64,000 nucleotides of DNA. Origin: Symmetrospora coprosmae. Its lineage: Eukaryota > Basidiomycota > Cystobasidiomycetes > Symmetrosporaceae. The position numbers were made by a program, and so were the translations under genes. A model generated the notes under the pieces. The model worked only from the letters and a program-made list of their open reading frames with translations, was not told the DNA's origin and ran no database searches. This document shows, one piece after another, positions 1 to 11,751 of this stretch; position 1 is the first letter of the stretch, and each line of letters opens with the position of its first letter. The stretch covers positions 372,001 through 436,000 of the forward strand of contig VUYT01000013.1 of assembly GCA_008802785.1 (NCBI GenBank), in the 5' to 3' direction.

Positions 1-1
1 C

Positions 2-1808
2 AAGGAAGCAGAGGCGGCCTCCACGACGCCGCACGCTCTTCCCCGAGAGCCAGCTGCCGCGCTGGATTCCGGTTCCTGGACTAGCAAAGGCAGCACAGAC
101 AGGAAGGTAGCAGTTATGAGGCAGGCTGGACCTCTCACTGTGCCAAGGAGGGTGATGGAGCTGCAGGGTGGCCTGAGTGGCAAGTTCTCGGACACATTTC
201 CGGTCATGGGCGACGGAAGATCAGATAGGCCTGATGAGGAGGACAATGAAGCGAGTGGCACGGATGCTCCTCCGCCTGCAGCTCCTATGTTCCTGATGGC
301 GGCCAAGACACACGCTAGGGAAAAGCAGAAGTCGGAAGAGCATGGCAGCAGAGGTCATGCCAAGAGACACAGCGATGACGGCGATCCCTTCCTCATGGGC
401 CGTTCTGCAAAGAAAGGCGAGATCGCCTCCGCTGCCGCTGCTCGGGGACGGACGGGCAAGTCCAGAGTCGAGCAAGGAAGCAGGTCAGCTGCGGCAGAAG
501 TGACACGCTTCGGAGGAGCTGTTTCCTCGCTGGCCAGCTCGAGCAAAGCTCCTTCCGCCGCCTTATGGGCGGATGTCCCCAGTACGTCCCGTAGCGGCAC
601 GGTCAAGAAGCGCAAGGGCCGAGCTGGCCAGGTCGTCCTTCCTGAGTCGATCGAGGAGGACCTCTCAGCAGTCGGGAAGGCCATTATCAGTACTAGGAAG
701 ACGGCACCCAGGGGCGACGACAGCGACGGTGATGCCGATGTGCGGACCCCTGGCTTACCTCCGACAGACGACGCGACGTCTATACGAGCTGGCGGTAAGA
801 AGCCTATGACGGTCACTAGGGCGTTGAATCAGGTCGAGAAGCGAAGGCAGCGTGGAGTTCGCCCCGACGCCGACCCTGGATCGGGAGATACCGGCTCGCA
901 TTCCCGCAAGCGAGGTCGGACAATAGCCCAAGACTCGCCCGTAACCGGCCAGCACGTATCATCCTCAAAGCGGGCCAAGATGGAGGTCCAGCCTTCCCCT
1001 CGAGCGCTAGACCAGGCCTTGCCAGCGCGACGGTTCGTTGTCGAGCGAGAGAAAGACTACAGCGAGCCATACCCTGGCCAGGATCAACTGCGGCAGATCC
1101 AAAAGAAGAGAAAGGAGGCACTCCGCGCAGATCCGTACAAGCACAAGGGGCGAGGAGCGTATGCCCCTCAACTAGCGGGGTGAGATAGCGCGTGGCAGAA
1201 AGGCGCAAGTGAGCCAGGCTGACCCGCTTCCATTCATCCGCTGCTTCATCGAATACCGTAGCGCTCTGGCCTCGAAGAACTTCGCCCGCATTGAGATCAA
1301 CCCCGAGCAGAACAACGGCGTCTCGTACGCCTATCAAGAGGTCGTGAGAAACAAGGAAGCGAGAAAGCAGATGCACGGCGTAGACTGCGACTGCTGCAAA
1401 GGGGTGAGCCGATGCGAGCTGGTCAAAGAGGGACGAGCATGCGCTGAAGATGATATCGCAATCTCCCTAGTATTACGAACATGCAGTCCGACACCTGCCG
1501 GTCGAAGAGAGGGAGGCGGCCATCCTGCAGCTCATACAAGATTCCTCCAGGCACCGACAGTCCTGGGAGGGCGCACAGACACCTCCACAATACTGGTCAG
1601 CCTTTGACGCCACTGCTTTCGGAGCAAATTGTCCGTTGACTGAACGTCTCTTCTGACGGCACTTTTGCGTTGACGTTTCTTCAGGCACATGGGCTTCCCT
1701 CCGACGCAGCAGGTCGAAGAAGTCAGAGGCGAGGCCGAGCGATTGGAGCGCGAAAAGAGAGAAAAGCTAGAGAAAGAAGCGAAGTGCGTGCGGGATCTGC
1801 TGCTGTAG
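2..1808 (+). CDS. Sae2/CtIP/Ctp1-type DNA-end resection factor, 5' partial
   Basis: The C-terminus is the conserved Sae2/CtIP domain: VVRNKEARKQ, a CxxC site (DCDCC), SSRHR, then PQYW and HMGFPPTQQ. This family activates the Mre11 nuclease to start resection of DNA double-strand breaks in the nucleus. Reading frame 2 is open from the window edge, so the true start probably lies upstream; the first ATG in frame is at 116. Introns that restore the domain are 1180-1261, 1404-1470 and 1595-1681, all GT..AG. The model ends with a basic/acidic helix (EREKREKLEKEAK) and a stop at 1806-1808. The N-terminal half is low-complexity, rich in K/R/S, and not recognisable, as is usual for this fast-evolving family. 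The alternative, an unrelated protein, is unlikely given the ordered C-terminal motifs. Confidence 0.85.
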
Positions 1809-2210
1809 GGACGCACGAGACTGACACTCGTTCTGCCCGGTCCGCGCAGCCGCTGCGATGGTAGGTACCGCTACAAGCCGAACTAGCGGAGCTGCACAGA
1901 TACACGACATAGACGAGAGACGCCATCGCGAGCACAAGTACAAGCACATCAACAACGAACACTGCCTACAGTGACGACCTCGGTTCGCCTTTCTCTGCTG
2001 CATGCGCATCAGTTTTAACCCTGCAGTCGCGTTCTAGCTCAGCCATCTGGCCCTGTATCCTTATCTCTGCCTCCCTGATGTTGCGGGCTCGGTCGCTCGA
2101 GTGCCGCTCAGGTACGTTAGTTGTGAGCGCGGTATCGCGTTGATGTAGCTCCCTGCGATAATGAATTAGCTCGGCTGCAATGCATGATGGGAATGCGATG
2201 CACGACGGGA
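1809..2210. other. Convergent intergenic stretch
   Basis: About 400 bases between the ends of the Sae2-like gene (+) and GPI1 (-). I see no convincing gene. Presumably it holds both 3' untranslated regions. Confidence 0.5.
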
Positions 2211-4532
2211 TCACGCACCGGACAGCAGCTTCCCAATCAGGTAGACGGGCGAGTAGTGCTGCGAGAAGTCGGTCCAAAGTGCCCAGTATTGGTCCGCTAG
2301 AGCTGAGAACGGGATAGGGTCATTCTGGTGCGACGGCTCGCATGCCAATGGTTAGAAGGCTCTTCCCGCTACATGCAATCAGATCACAGGTGACTCACGC
2401 TCAACTCCAGCACAGACCCCTGTCCAGATTGGGTCAAACGGAACTTGAGACCGCCAGGAAGCCTTTCCGGATCTTTGATGCGGAGCATGATGGCGAAGAG
2501 GGGGAAATGATTCAGAAAGACCAGAACCGACTCTAGACCAGCATGCACGAGAATGATGCAGAGTCGGCTCTGCAGATCGAGTTCAGCCATGATACAGCTG
2601 AGCAGATGTGCCCCTGAGATGGCTCACGAAGGCAAAGACGAGGTAGTATGCAAGGACAGTCGGGAGGAGGAAAGCTGCCAAGGTGAATAGGATGGCACCG
2701 ACGAGCAGCTGGTCGAGCTGATACTCGCTCGGCTCCGTTCTGGCGCGCAAAATGTTGTACTTCTTGCCTGAGCGGGTGACGCCATGTGGTTTCAGCTGTC
2801 CGTCCTCGCTCATCGCCCCTGCTTTCGCACGCACGCACCTCTGAAGATGTTGAAGAGTGACCCCAGGGCTCGTATGTGAAACGCGAATACTGCCGTGGCC
2901 ATGATGTAAAAGCAGTAGAGGTGTAGGGTGGCGAGCGCCAGGAGGTCGGAGGCCACCGAAAGGCTCATCGTCGCGCCTAGCGTAGCGGACAGCGCCACTA
3001 GTCGAATCACGAGCGGGAGATGCAGGAAGAAAAGACCTTCAAGTACGGCTGGCGAATGAAGGAGCATTAGGTTTAGCGTGCTCAGTGCCATCTGAGCCAG
3101 AGTAGCCCACATTCCTCCCAGAAGACGGTGAAGAACAGGAAAGCATCGCCAAAGAACTTCCCAAGCTCGTGGTTCAGCTTGAGGCCGCCTGGCCAATCAT
3201 CGAGCCAGAGCAATGTGTCCTGCAGGCCTTTTATGCCGTACCTCTATGTGTGCGGGTCCAACGTCAGCACTGAACGCCAGTGCCATGGCTACAGAGCACC
3301 TCACCTTCAGGAAGTAGACCACGAGCGCGGCCAGATGCTCGGCATTTTCCGAAACGAAGGTGCATAAGGCAGACCCGATGATGACATCGTTAGCGACCAG
3401 CCAGAGTGTGCCGTAGAAGCTGCGGAGCGGGAGCTCATTTAGCCCAGCTAAATCAGCTGTACACTTCTGGCGGCTCAGCCCACCTGATGTAGTGCCCTCG
3501 ACTAATGCTCTGGTCCCGTAGATCCCCTCGATAGCTTGCTGCATACTGAGCGGGTGCCGAACCCGCCTGTTGTAAGCGGACGTTGAGCTGGTGAGCTGCG
3601 GGCACAGCAATGTCAGTTTAGGGAGTGGCAGGAGTCGGAGTAAGGCTGACCTGTTGCTGAGACGTCTTTGAGAGCATTGCCCCCGAATGGGCGATAGTTG
3701 AGCAACGCAACAGTCATGACAACCAGCGCCTCAAGGCGTCGAGCGATACTCCTCCCTGAACCAGCCGACGTGCCTTCTTTCGGTTGAAGGGAAGGCGCAG
3801 CGCCGCTTTCGACCATCTGTCTGATCTCGGCAGCGAGGTTGATCTGGCGGATGACTTCGGACAGGTCGGCACATTCCGCTTCCTGGCGAGTGAAGTGCGA
3901 GGCAAAGCTTTCGCGGGCAATGCCGCACAGGCGATCTTGCGCATCCAGCCGGCGATCGTTGAGTTTGTCGCTTGTGTTAGAGGCCATCGGCGAGCGGTAG
4001 GCGGCAATATGCATCTGCAGTGGTCTCTCCGCTAGGAAGCGGAACTTGCGTGAGTCCGGCGGGCGATACAGGACGGTCGTGCATCCAGGACTGAGGCGGT
4101 AGCGTCAGCATGTTCTCGGCGGTGTAATAGAAGAGAGAGAGAGCGCGCACAGCTTTCCTATGCCACCCTCTAGCGAGACGTGTATGTCAAACGGCGGGCG
4201 TGCCCCTTCAAGAGCGGGCGCGTCGGAGCAGACTGCGAGTATTTGCAGCTCCCCGCAGAAGTCCAGTACCGCACGCACACGCCCTTCCGCGCTGGCAAAT
4301 CGCTCTTGCGCCTCCTGTGCCTGTTGCGGGAGCGCAATAGAGCATAAGACCCTCAGTGCTTGTACACCTAAGGCCATCCGAGCGCAAGGCTATGGCGAAC
4401 GCTAGATGCCGGGAGAATTCCAATCACGCATGCAGTATGCGCATCCTTCCGAAAGCCATACGCGAGTCCGGAGGCGATGAGCCCTGCCGGCCAGAAGAGC
4501 GTTCGCAAGATAGGTTCCGGCGCGCCTGTCAT
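2211..4532 (-). CDS. GPI1: GPI1/PIG-Q, subunit of the GPI-GlcNAc transferase
   Basis: This ER membrane protein belongs to the complex that adds GlcNAc to phosphatidylinositol, the first step of GPI-anchor synthesis. Diagnostic segments appear in order on the minus strand: LLALATLHLYCFYIMA and LGSLFNIFRG (about 2830-2950), KKYNILRARTEPSEYQLDQL and FTLAAFLLPTVLAYYLVFAF (about 2640-2770), LNHFPLFAIMLRIKDPERLP (about 2440-2510), then the tail DQYWALWTDFSQHY..YLIGKLLSGA ending at 2211. Several membrane helices are evident. The chosen start, ATG at 4532, gives TGAPEPILRTLFWP, and an FWP near the N-terminus suits the family. The first intron junctions (about 4330-4440) are unresolved. The gene lies 221 bases downstream of the next minus-strand gene. 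Confidence 0.9.
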
Positions 4533-4753
4533 GACAGATAGCAGGAATCTTCAAGGAGTCGAAGCAACATGGAGGCTATGAAGAATATTCAAAAGATCTG
4601 TAAAGGTGCCGCGAGAGGATGACCCTCCAGTCTGACCAGTCCGAATTGAGTGCAAGCGGAGCGAAAGAGGGAAAGCGGCTTTGTCCCGAGGCCAGCTAAC
4701 AACAACATCGCACAAAACGGACCCAGTACTACTACGCTCCCACCACCCAGTGG

Positions 4754-6267
4754 CTATCCTTCTAATGACCCTGTGCTTAGACATTGCTGGCTGATGAAGT
4801 TCAGCTCATCCTTGATCGCCGCCCTCGCCACCGTATCAAGCTCTTTCGTGACTAGAGCGATGATTTTCTGCTGGCACGAGCTCGTCAGGAAGGTTCCAAC
4901 CTCTCAAAACCGACCTTATACCCACCTTTAGCTTGGAGTCAATCTTCAGCACAACCTCAACGAGCATGGGGCTGAGTCCGACACCTGTGCGCTTGTCTGG
5001 CTGCTGGCCCTGATGGTTCAAGAAGCCAGAGCCCATACTGCCTGTGCTACCCGACGAAACTGAAGCTCCGCTGGACGCAGTGTTTGGCGATAATAGCGAG
5101 CTGAATGTTGGTAGCAAGGGATGCCCTGGAATGGGCGCGACGACAGGCCCGGTAGTTGAAGGCCCGAGGAACGTCAGGATCTTCTGGTACACCTCGCACA
5201 GGATGTCACAGAGCGTATATAGGGTCTCGAAGTAGTCGAGGTCGAAAGGCTGCCAGTGTATGCAAAGGCGGGGATTAGGCGACGCGCCGCCAGTCCGCAC
5301 GTCAGGCGGATGCTACGTACGATATTTGGTGAGAAGACGTAAGAAACGTCTCCGGATTCTTGCACACTTAGAGGATAGTCGGCTGCCCCTGAAGGGCGTT
5401 TACCCTTTCCAGCTTTGAACAGGTTCTTCTGTAAGGTGCGAGGGGTTACACAGCCGTCAATCCTCGGCTGCTCGCACGCATCACACCGGCACATCGACTC
5501 ACCGTCCGTGCCTTGATGTTATCGTCAGTGATGGTGTCGTACTCTTGCAGCAAGCTGAGCAAGCCTCGCAGGAAGTCATGAGCTGCGGTAATCTCGAGCA
5601 GTACCGAGAGCGACATGCCCAGTACGGCAAACCGGACCGTCCTGTGGCGTGTGCATGCTCCTCCTTCAGCGCTGGTCTCGAAGATTCAGTGGGAGTGATG
5701 CACGAGCGCGCACCGCTTCTGCATCTTGGCCGTCTCAAAGGCGGCATCGAGCTCCTCGCGGCGGAGAAGGATCGTGTTGAACCAGTGCGTCTTGCCCTGG
5801 TGGACGCGCTTGAGGAAGTCGAAGGTCGTGATGCGCTTCTGGAGGAGGTACCGGAGGTTCTCGAGCGCCACGCCAAAGCTACTCTGGCTGGACGGGGTGT
5901 TCTGAGCCGTGGGCGCTGAAGGTGTGACACCACCTCCAAGGCTGCCGTTGTTCGTGGACGTGCTGGGCGTGCCCAGCCCTAATCCCATCCCTCCCATCCC
6001 GGAGGCGGCACCACTACTGCTTGCAATAGATGGAGCATACACTGAGGCCGTAGACGCGCTCGCACCGCCGCCACCGCTGCTGCTGCTCCCACTACCTCCG
6101 CCGCCATTGCTGCCGTTGTGCGCTGCATTGGCGCTCTCGCTGATGCCGTCCAGGTGCTGCTTGTCCCGCTCGCTGACGGTATTCTGCCGCGCCAACGACG
6201 CGAGCAGGTTGCTACTCTTCCGCCGCGACGGCCCTTGACGGCCCAAACTGCTCAATGGCGCGTCCAT
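4754..6267 (-). CDS. Conserved fungal protein of unknown function
   Basis: I recognise the pattern as widely conserved in fungi but cannot name a function. The N-terminal third is low-complexity (Gly/Ser/Ala/Asn runs). A conserved body follows: NLRYLLQKRITTFDFLKRVH, GKTHWFNTILL, a hydrophobic VLGMSLSVLLEI, HDFLRGLLSLLQEYD, GDVSYVFSPNI, PFDLDYFETLYTLCDILCEV, LVEVVLKIDSKLK and KIIALVTKELDTVARAAIKD. Exons were joined at consensus GT..AG sites (for example donor GTGAGTCG after KART, and donor GTACGTAG after SPNI), each giving the conserved sequence in frame. The start is ATG at 6267; a further 39 bases upstream are open but carry no ATG. The stop is at 4754-4756. Mostly helical, with no clear transmembrane segment. 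Confidence 0.8.
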
Positions 6268-6399
6268 CGCACCTGAGAAGCGAACTCCAGCAAGACCTTG
6301 ACCCACAGGAAAGACGCCGTCGTCAGAAGACGAAAGGGCGGCACGTGAGGGAGGGAGGGAGCGGGTTGCAAGGTGCAGGACCGAGAGCTATGATGTGTG

Positions 6400-7395
6400 C
6401 TAGAGAATTACACCGGGGTTTGCTATAGCGCAGCTTGGCTCCGAATACTTTCTCAGTAGGACTATGGTCCACCTGCTCTCCAGCGTCTGGAGCTTGGGCA
6501 AGGAGGGCAGCACATAGTCGTAGCAGGGCCTGCCCCGTCCGTCTGTAATCCTGAGCAGATGGGTCTCGAGGTGCATAAGGCTTGGTGCGGCCCATCGGAG
6601 CAGCGCGTTGATAGCCTTCCTACTGAACTCGCATCCCGTCAGGCGGATGCGCTGCGGTGGGTGAATGGCCCGGCAGAGTTGCTCGAGCTTGTCGACCATG
6701 ACCTCGTCAGAGAAGGTAAGGTTGACGAGGTGGAGCTCGGCAGTCGAGATGCACTGACTTGCGTCAGGCCACGAGGCTAGCAGGATATCGTAGTCCCACT
6801 GGAGATCCCCGTCGTGCGCCAGCTCTATCGTCAGGCTCTGGAGTGGTCCCGTCGAGCTGTCCGTCGGTAGAAGGACGAGATCACGGAAGCGGGAGATGAC
6901 CAAGGTGAAGCTTCGCAGAGACGCGTGAGCAGCTGACCAGGCTCGCGCGTAGAGCATATCGTAGTTCCGAGCGTCGTCGTCGGGCGTGAACCGGATCTTC
7001 TCCAATCTCGGACAGCTCGCCAGGATGTCCTGCAGGCGTCCGGCCGCCTGTCTGCTCGCCTCGCCGTTTGCGAAGCGTCCCGCGACTGTGCTGAGGAGTA
7101 AACCTCTGACGAGCCCGGCGAGACTGTCCGAGGCGCTCTCCAGCTGATTGGGAGCTGGCCGCCGCTGTCCCCGCATGCGCATTGAGCGCAGGAAGGCGAG
7201 ACTTGTCGGGCGCTCGAGGTCCAGACTGACGGACCGATAGAGGTGCTTCCTGGCAGGATAGAGGAAGCTCGACGAGACGAGACAGAGCGCGACGGCAGCT
7301 CTGCGACTGGCGTGGACGTCCCCGAAGGAGTGGAGGCACGTCTCGACAATGTCTTCGACGAGAGTGTGGGGAAGACTCGCGAATGAGGCGGGCAT
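6400..7395 (-). CDS. F-box-like protein, intronless
   Basis: One open frame of about 331 codons. The N-terminus ASFASLPHTLVEDIVETCL, then AVALCLVSSSFLYPARKHLY, is the usual basidiomycete F-box-like start (LP..hh..Ih..hl, followed by LC.VS..h...A...LYR). The rest is Leu-rich with spaced hydrophobics (LRSFTLVISRFRDLVLLP, LQSLTIELA, LTGCEFSRKAINALLRWAAP), as in degenerate leucine-rich repeats. Such proteins usually recruit substrates to SCF ubiquitin ligases through Skp1; the target here is unknown. The start at 7395 is the first ATG of the frame. No intron is needed, which is unusual beside its intron-rich neighbours. The F-box match is by eye and moderate. Confidence 0.75.
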   Translation of the reverse strand: MPASFASLPHTLVEDIVETCLHSFGDVHASRRAAVALCLVSSSFLYPARKHLYRSVSLDLERPTSLAFLRSMRMRGQRRPAPNQLESASDSLAGLVRGLLLSTVAGRFANGEASRQAAGRLQDILASCPRLEKIRFTPDDDARNYDMLYARAWSAAHASLRSFTLVISRFRDLVLLPTDSSTGPLQSLTIELAHDGDLQWDYDILLASWPDASQCISTAELHLVNLTFSDEVMVDKLEQLCRAIHPPQRIRLTGCEFSRKAINALLRWAAPSLMHLETHLLRITDGRGRPCYDYVLPSLPKLQTLESRWTIVLLRKYSEPSCAIANPGVIL

Positions 7396-7707
7396 GCGGG
7401 CCACGTCACACTGCGAACGCTGTGCTGTAGTGCAGAGGGAGCTTGCGTTGCGGTATGACTACTGTTGTCCACTATCGACTTGCAGAGGAGATTTGGACCT
7501 TTGAAGCTCCGACCCGGATGAACTGCGTCCGTCAGGCACCAGGGGCTACGTCAGAGGGTCAGAGGAACAGTCAGCAAGAATGGCAAAGGCGCTCTCGAGA
7601 ACCAGCGGGATCTTCCTGCAGCGGATGTCTTGTCTCCCTATCCTCTTTCCCTCGCACGCATTACCATCAACAGCAAGCATCCCCCTTTCCCCGTCCATTC
7701 CGCTATA
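7396..7707. promoter_or_regulatory. Divergent promoter region, F-box-like / NAD(P)-binding protein
   Basis: About 310 bases separate two divergent start codons. The stretch just before the plus-strand ATG is pyrimidine-rich (CCCCCTTTCCCC..), as is common in fungal promoters and leaders. I see no specific operator. Confidence 0.4.
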
Positions 7708-9091
7708 ATGTCAAAGACCAGCGTCCTCCTCCTCGGTACCGGCTTCCTGGGCGGATCCCTCCTCGAGACAATCAGGAACAACCAGGACTACGAGTGCGCG
7801 CAATATCTGGCACATTCTCAGTAATCGTAGAGCAGCCCCCCTGACGAGCTTTGCATTCCTCTGCCTCTCGCTCCCTCCCCTTCCGAAACGCAGCATCAGC
7901 GCCACATCTCGCCAGGACTCGCATCTCGAAAAGCTCAAGGAGCTCGGAGTGAAGCCCATCAAGGTCTCGCTCGACGACTCGGACATTATCACCGACATTG
8001 TCTCGAAGCACGACATCATCGTCAACACAGCCTCCTCGGACCACCCGGGTTCCATTCAGGCGACCCTCGAGGGTATTCAAAAGCGCGTCGATGCGGGGCA
8101 GTCAACCATCTACCTTCACACATCGGTGCGTCTCTCTGACCTACTTCAGCGCAACCTGGCAGCAAACCGAGAGCTCTCCTGATATCGACGTGTTTAAACC
8201 AACCACAGGGCACCGGTGTTCTGGGCGACAGCGCCGACGGCCTCAAGTCGAGCGACCTCATCTTCCACGACGACAACCCAGAGCACATAAACGCCAACAC
8301 GGACGATGGCGCAATCCACCGTCAGGTCGACCTGAACATTCTGCGACACGCAAAGAAGTGGCACGCCGAGAACGGCAAGGGCAAAGGCGACACGCAGATC
8401 CGGATTGCGGTTCCGCCCTTGATTTTCGGAAAAGGAAGTGGGCCGTTCAAAGACTATAGCGTCCAGATTCCAAGCATGATCAGAGCGAGCAAGGCACTGG
8501 GATACCCTGTCGTCCACGGCGAGGTGCGCACACTGTTTTTCCCCTCCGGCGAAAGAACATGCAAGCTGACGGCCAGCGTCCTGACGCCACTTCAGGGCAA
8601 GAACATTACCTCTTACGTCAACGTTCTCGATCTCGCCGAAGGCTACGCCATCATCCTTGTGAGTGTATAGACGGTCAGCAGCAGCCTGTCCATATGCGTT
8701 CGCTCACGCTTTCCATGCCTGGTGTAAGGAAAACCTGCGGAAGTCCGGCGAACCCAAGGCACAGTCGCATGGAGATGTCTACGTCTTTGCCTCGTCAGAT
8801 GACGAGTTCGCTTTCCAGCAAGTGAGCGAGCGCATCGGGTCGCTGCTGCACAAGCGCGGTGTGGTGTCCTCGCCCGAGCCCAAGAGCATCCCTTACGATC
8901 AGCAGGTTGAGTACGGCCTCACGATGCAGAAGAAGGACTGGAACGGGTCGAAGGACTACCAGTCCGTCGGTGGGAACGCGAGGACGCGGGCAATCAAGCT
9001 CAGGAAGCTGGGCTGGAAACCAAAGCGGACGTCTGTCGAACAGGTTTTGGACAGCTTGGAGAGGGACGTCGACCTTATCGTCAAGCAGTAG
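7708..9091 (+). CDS. NAD(P)-binding Rossmann-fold protein, NmrA/epimerase-like
   Basis: The N-terminus SKTSVLLLGTGFLGGSLL carries the GxGxxG dinucleotide-binding turn (GTGFLG). Later it has the expected beta strands (DIIVNTAS, RIAVPPLIFG) and SYVNVLDLAEGYAIIL, which matches the VDVRDVA..ha segment of extended short-chain dehydrogenases and nucleoside-sugar epimerases. Five exons are supported. Introns begin with GTGCG or GTGAGT after DYE, HTS, VHGE and AIIL, and end before ISATSRQD, GTGVLGD, GKNITSYV and ENLRKSGE. The protein ends RDVDLIVKQ at 9091. The substrate cannot be inferred. The YxxxK catalytic motif is not obvious, so it may be an NAD(P) sensor or atypical reductase rather than a classical dehydrogenase. 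Confidence 0.85.
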
Positions 9092-9287
9092 TTCACTGAA
9101 AAGAAGATTCAGCAGTTCAAGTTGTACCGCACTAGAGATGTTAGTCAGACTGTAGCTGCCGTGTGTAGTTCGCAGCAGTATGCAAGGTGCTCTCTGAGAG
9201 CTGAACTGTCGCTGGCAAGGTTATTCGTGATTGCCGACATGCGCTTTATTCGCACAGTGCTACTGCCAGTACACGATGATGCAGCCT

Positions 9288-11751
9288 CTACCGGCAGGTA
9301 ACGTAATCGTCCAGCTGGGAAGCATGCGTTATTGATCGCGGTCAGCGGCCAAGTCGTGAGTGCAGGCGGACGAGCGCAGGAGGACTCACTTTGAGCAGCA
9401 GCCCGACCGTCTCTGTCGACAGCTCTATCGCACTCGTCGAGACGAGCAGCGGCTGCAAGACGTTCTCTTCCCGAATGTCGCTGATGAGGCCTTTTCGGAC
9501 GTTGATCCCAGCGTTCTTCTCGCCCTGGGCGTGCCGGTTCCGCAGCTCGGTGACAATGCTGATGGGGTTCAGGCCGGCATTCTCGGCGAGCGTCGTCGGG
9601 ATGACCTCGAGCGCCTCAGCATACGCGTGGAAGCAGTAGGCCTCCATGCCCTTGAGCGTCTGCGCATACGCTGACAGCTGGCGCGACACGGAGATTTCGG
9701 GGGCGCCTCCGCCAGCGATGAGGGCACTGGTTGCACGCGCGAAGAGACACTCCTATTTATCAGCTCTGAGCTCTGTAGCGCTACCATGCCTCAGGGTATA
9801 GCTGACACCTACCGCTTCTTGACGAGACACCGGACGACACACAGGGCGTCGTGCAGGGACCGCTCGCTCTCTTCGAGGACCAGCGAATTTGCGCCCGTGC
9901 ACAGCACCGAGACCGTCTTTCCCATGTTTTTAACGCCCGTGACTCGGACGACACGCGCGCCGTTCTTGCTGACCTCGTCGACGAGCTCGGCCTCTCCGAG
10001 CTTGTCGGCGGAGAAAGCCTCAATGTCGGCAATGGGCTTGCAGCCGAGCGTCTTGCTGAGGAACTCAATCTCGTCGCGCTCGACATCCTTCACGACCATG
10101 ATCTTGAGCTTTGCCAGGAAGTGCAGCGAGAGATCGTTGACGGCGTCGCGCAGGATCGACTTCTGGATCAGCAGCACATTGCATCCCGTCTTCTTGATGG
10201 TCTTGCACAGGTTCAGCAGATACTGGCGCTCCTCTTTGAGGATCTTGTCCATTTGCCGGTAGTCGTTCACGACGATCTGATTGTCCATCTGCGGGAGAGT
10301 CGTTGCACAGTGACGCACAGAGTCAGCATGTGCGCCGCTCCGCGCCCGCACAGGCCATCAAGAGGACCCACATCAGGCTTGGGTGCCGAGAGCTGGAACT
10401 GAATGAGTCCGATTTTCGCTTTTTCGATGCGTGTCGGCCCGCCCGCGGCCGTGTTGACGTTCTGATTGAGCGCGACGCCGTCGACGAGCTCGGTGTCGTC
10501 AATGGTGCCTCCGACCTTCTTGACGATGCGGATATCACGCAGGTCGACATTCGTGCTCGCCTCCGTGGCGAGACGCTTGACGCTGTCGACGGCGATGGGT
10601 GCGAGGATTGACGAGTACTGCGAGACGATCTGTGCATGTGTTCAGGGAGCGCGAGGGCAGAATGCGCGTCAGCGCGGGAACAGCGGATACCGGTGCACAA
10701 GGCTGCCCAACCTTGGAGTTCAGCGACGTGCTCGCTGCGCGCAGCAGGCTCTCGCGGTCGTGGAGCTCGACGGGCGTTGAGAGCTCCTCGAGGAACTGCA
10801 CGGCCTTCTTTGCGGCCCTGGCAAACGATTCTGCAATGATGGTCGGGTGGATGCCCTTTGCCAGCAGCTTCTCTGCTGCTCCGAGCATGCTTCCCGCGAG
10901 GACGACGACCGATGTCGTCCCGTCTCCTGCCTCTACATCCTGGGCCGCCGAGAGGTCGACGAGCTGCGATGGGTGGGACGCACAGAAGGGAGGAAGAGGA
11001 GTCAGCCCGAGAGACCATGGTCACCTAGCTAAACGAAAGGAGAGAGGCGCGAAAAGAGTGACCGAGACTGACCATCCGTGCGGCCGGGTGCATGACGCCA
11101 AGGTGCTTGAGGATGGTCGCGCCGTCGTTGGTGATGATGGTCTCTCCGTCCTTTGTCCTGATCATTTTGTCCATGCCGCGCGGGCCCAGAGAGGTCCTGA
11201 CACAGTCAGAGACGGCTGTGTGTTAACGCAACGAGTGTCAGTTCTGCTGTCGAAGGGTGCCCTCCTGTGCATTGTCCCGGTCGGGAGAGAGAGCGCGCGC
11301 GCGCGCGTACCTTTTGCGGCCGTCACTGCGGTGCGAGCAAGGAACAGGGAAGGACGGGGTCAGCAGTCAGTCCACCCGTTACGAGCGCGCTGCTCGTTGT
11401 GCGCGCTGCTCCCTAGCGGTACACCACGCCCCAGGGGATTCGCCCCTCCCTGCCAGGCACAGAGCACACGCACTGTTGGAGAGGCGGACCTCCATCGGCT
11501 TGTCCTTGTCCTGTCAGCGTGTCAGCGGGTCGCACAGGCACAGCAGCAGCACCGTCGGGAATGCATCAGCATCTCGTGCGTCCATCTACGCACACACTCA
11601 TTCGCTCTGGGCCGCTGCTCGTCTGCCAATTCACCTGGAAAGATTTCAAATTTGCTCCACTGCCGCTGCCGCTGCTGCTGCTGCCGCCGCCGCCAGACAC
11701 GGTCTTTGAGGCCGCGCTCGAGGCGACGCCGCCGCCCGCATTCGAGGCCAT
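9288..11751 (-). CDS. CCT4: CCT4, delta subunit of the TRiC/CCT chaperonin
   Basis: A subunit of the cytosolic ring chaperonin that folds actin, tubulin and other proteins using ATP. Key blocks: [36 protein letters not shown], the ATPase motif [17 protein letters not shown], and the delta-specific [20 protein letters not shown] and [20 protein letters not shown]. The C-terminus [11 protein letters not shown] comes from a last exon of 27 nt at 9288-9314. The start at 11751 gives a Gly/Ser/Ala-rich leader before [13 protein letters not shown] 15-nt exon at 11311-11325 encodes MTAAK and is required to join VRLSN to AVSDCVRTS. The gene is divergent from NTF2 with 279 bases between start codons. 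Identity as the delta rather than another CCT subunit is well supported. Confidence 0.95.
11291..11308. repeat. (GC)n alternating tract in a CCT4 intron
   Basis: An alternating GAGCGCGCGCGCGCGCGT run immediately beside the donor site of the intron that follows the 15-nt CCT4 exon. Alternating purine-pyrimidine GC tracts can adopt Z-form DNA. No function is implied. Confidence 0.8.
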
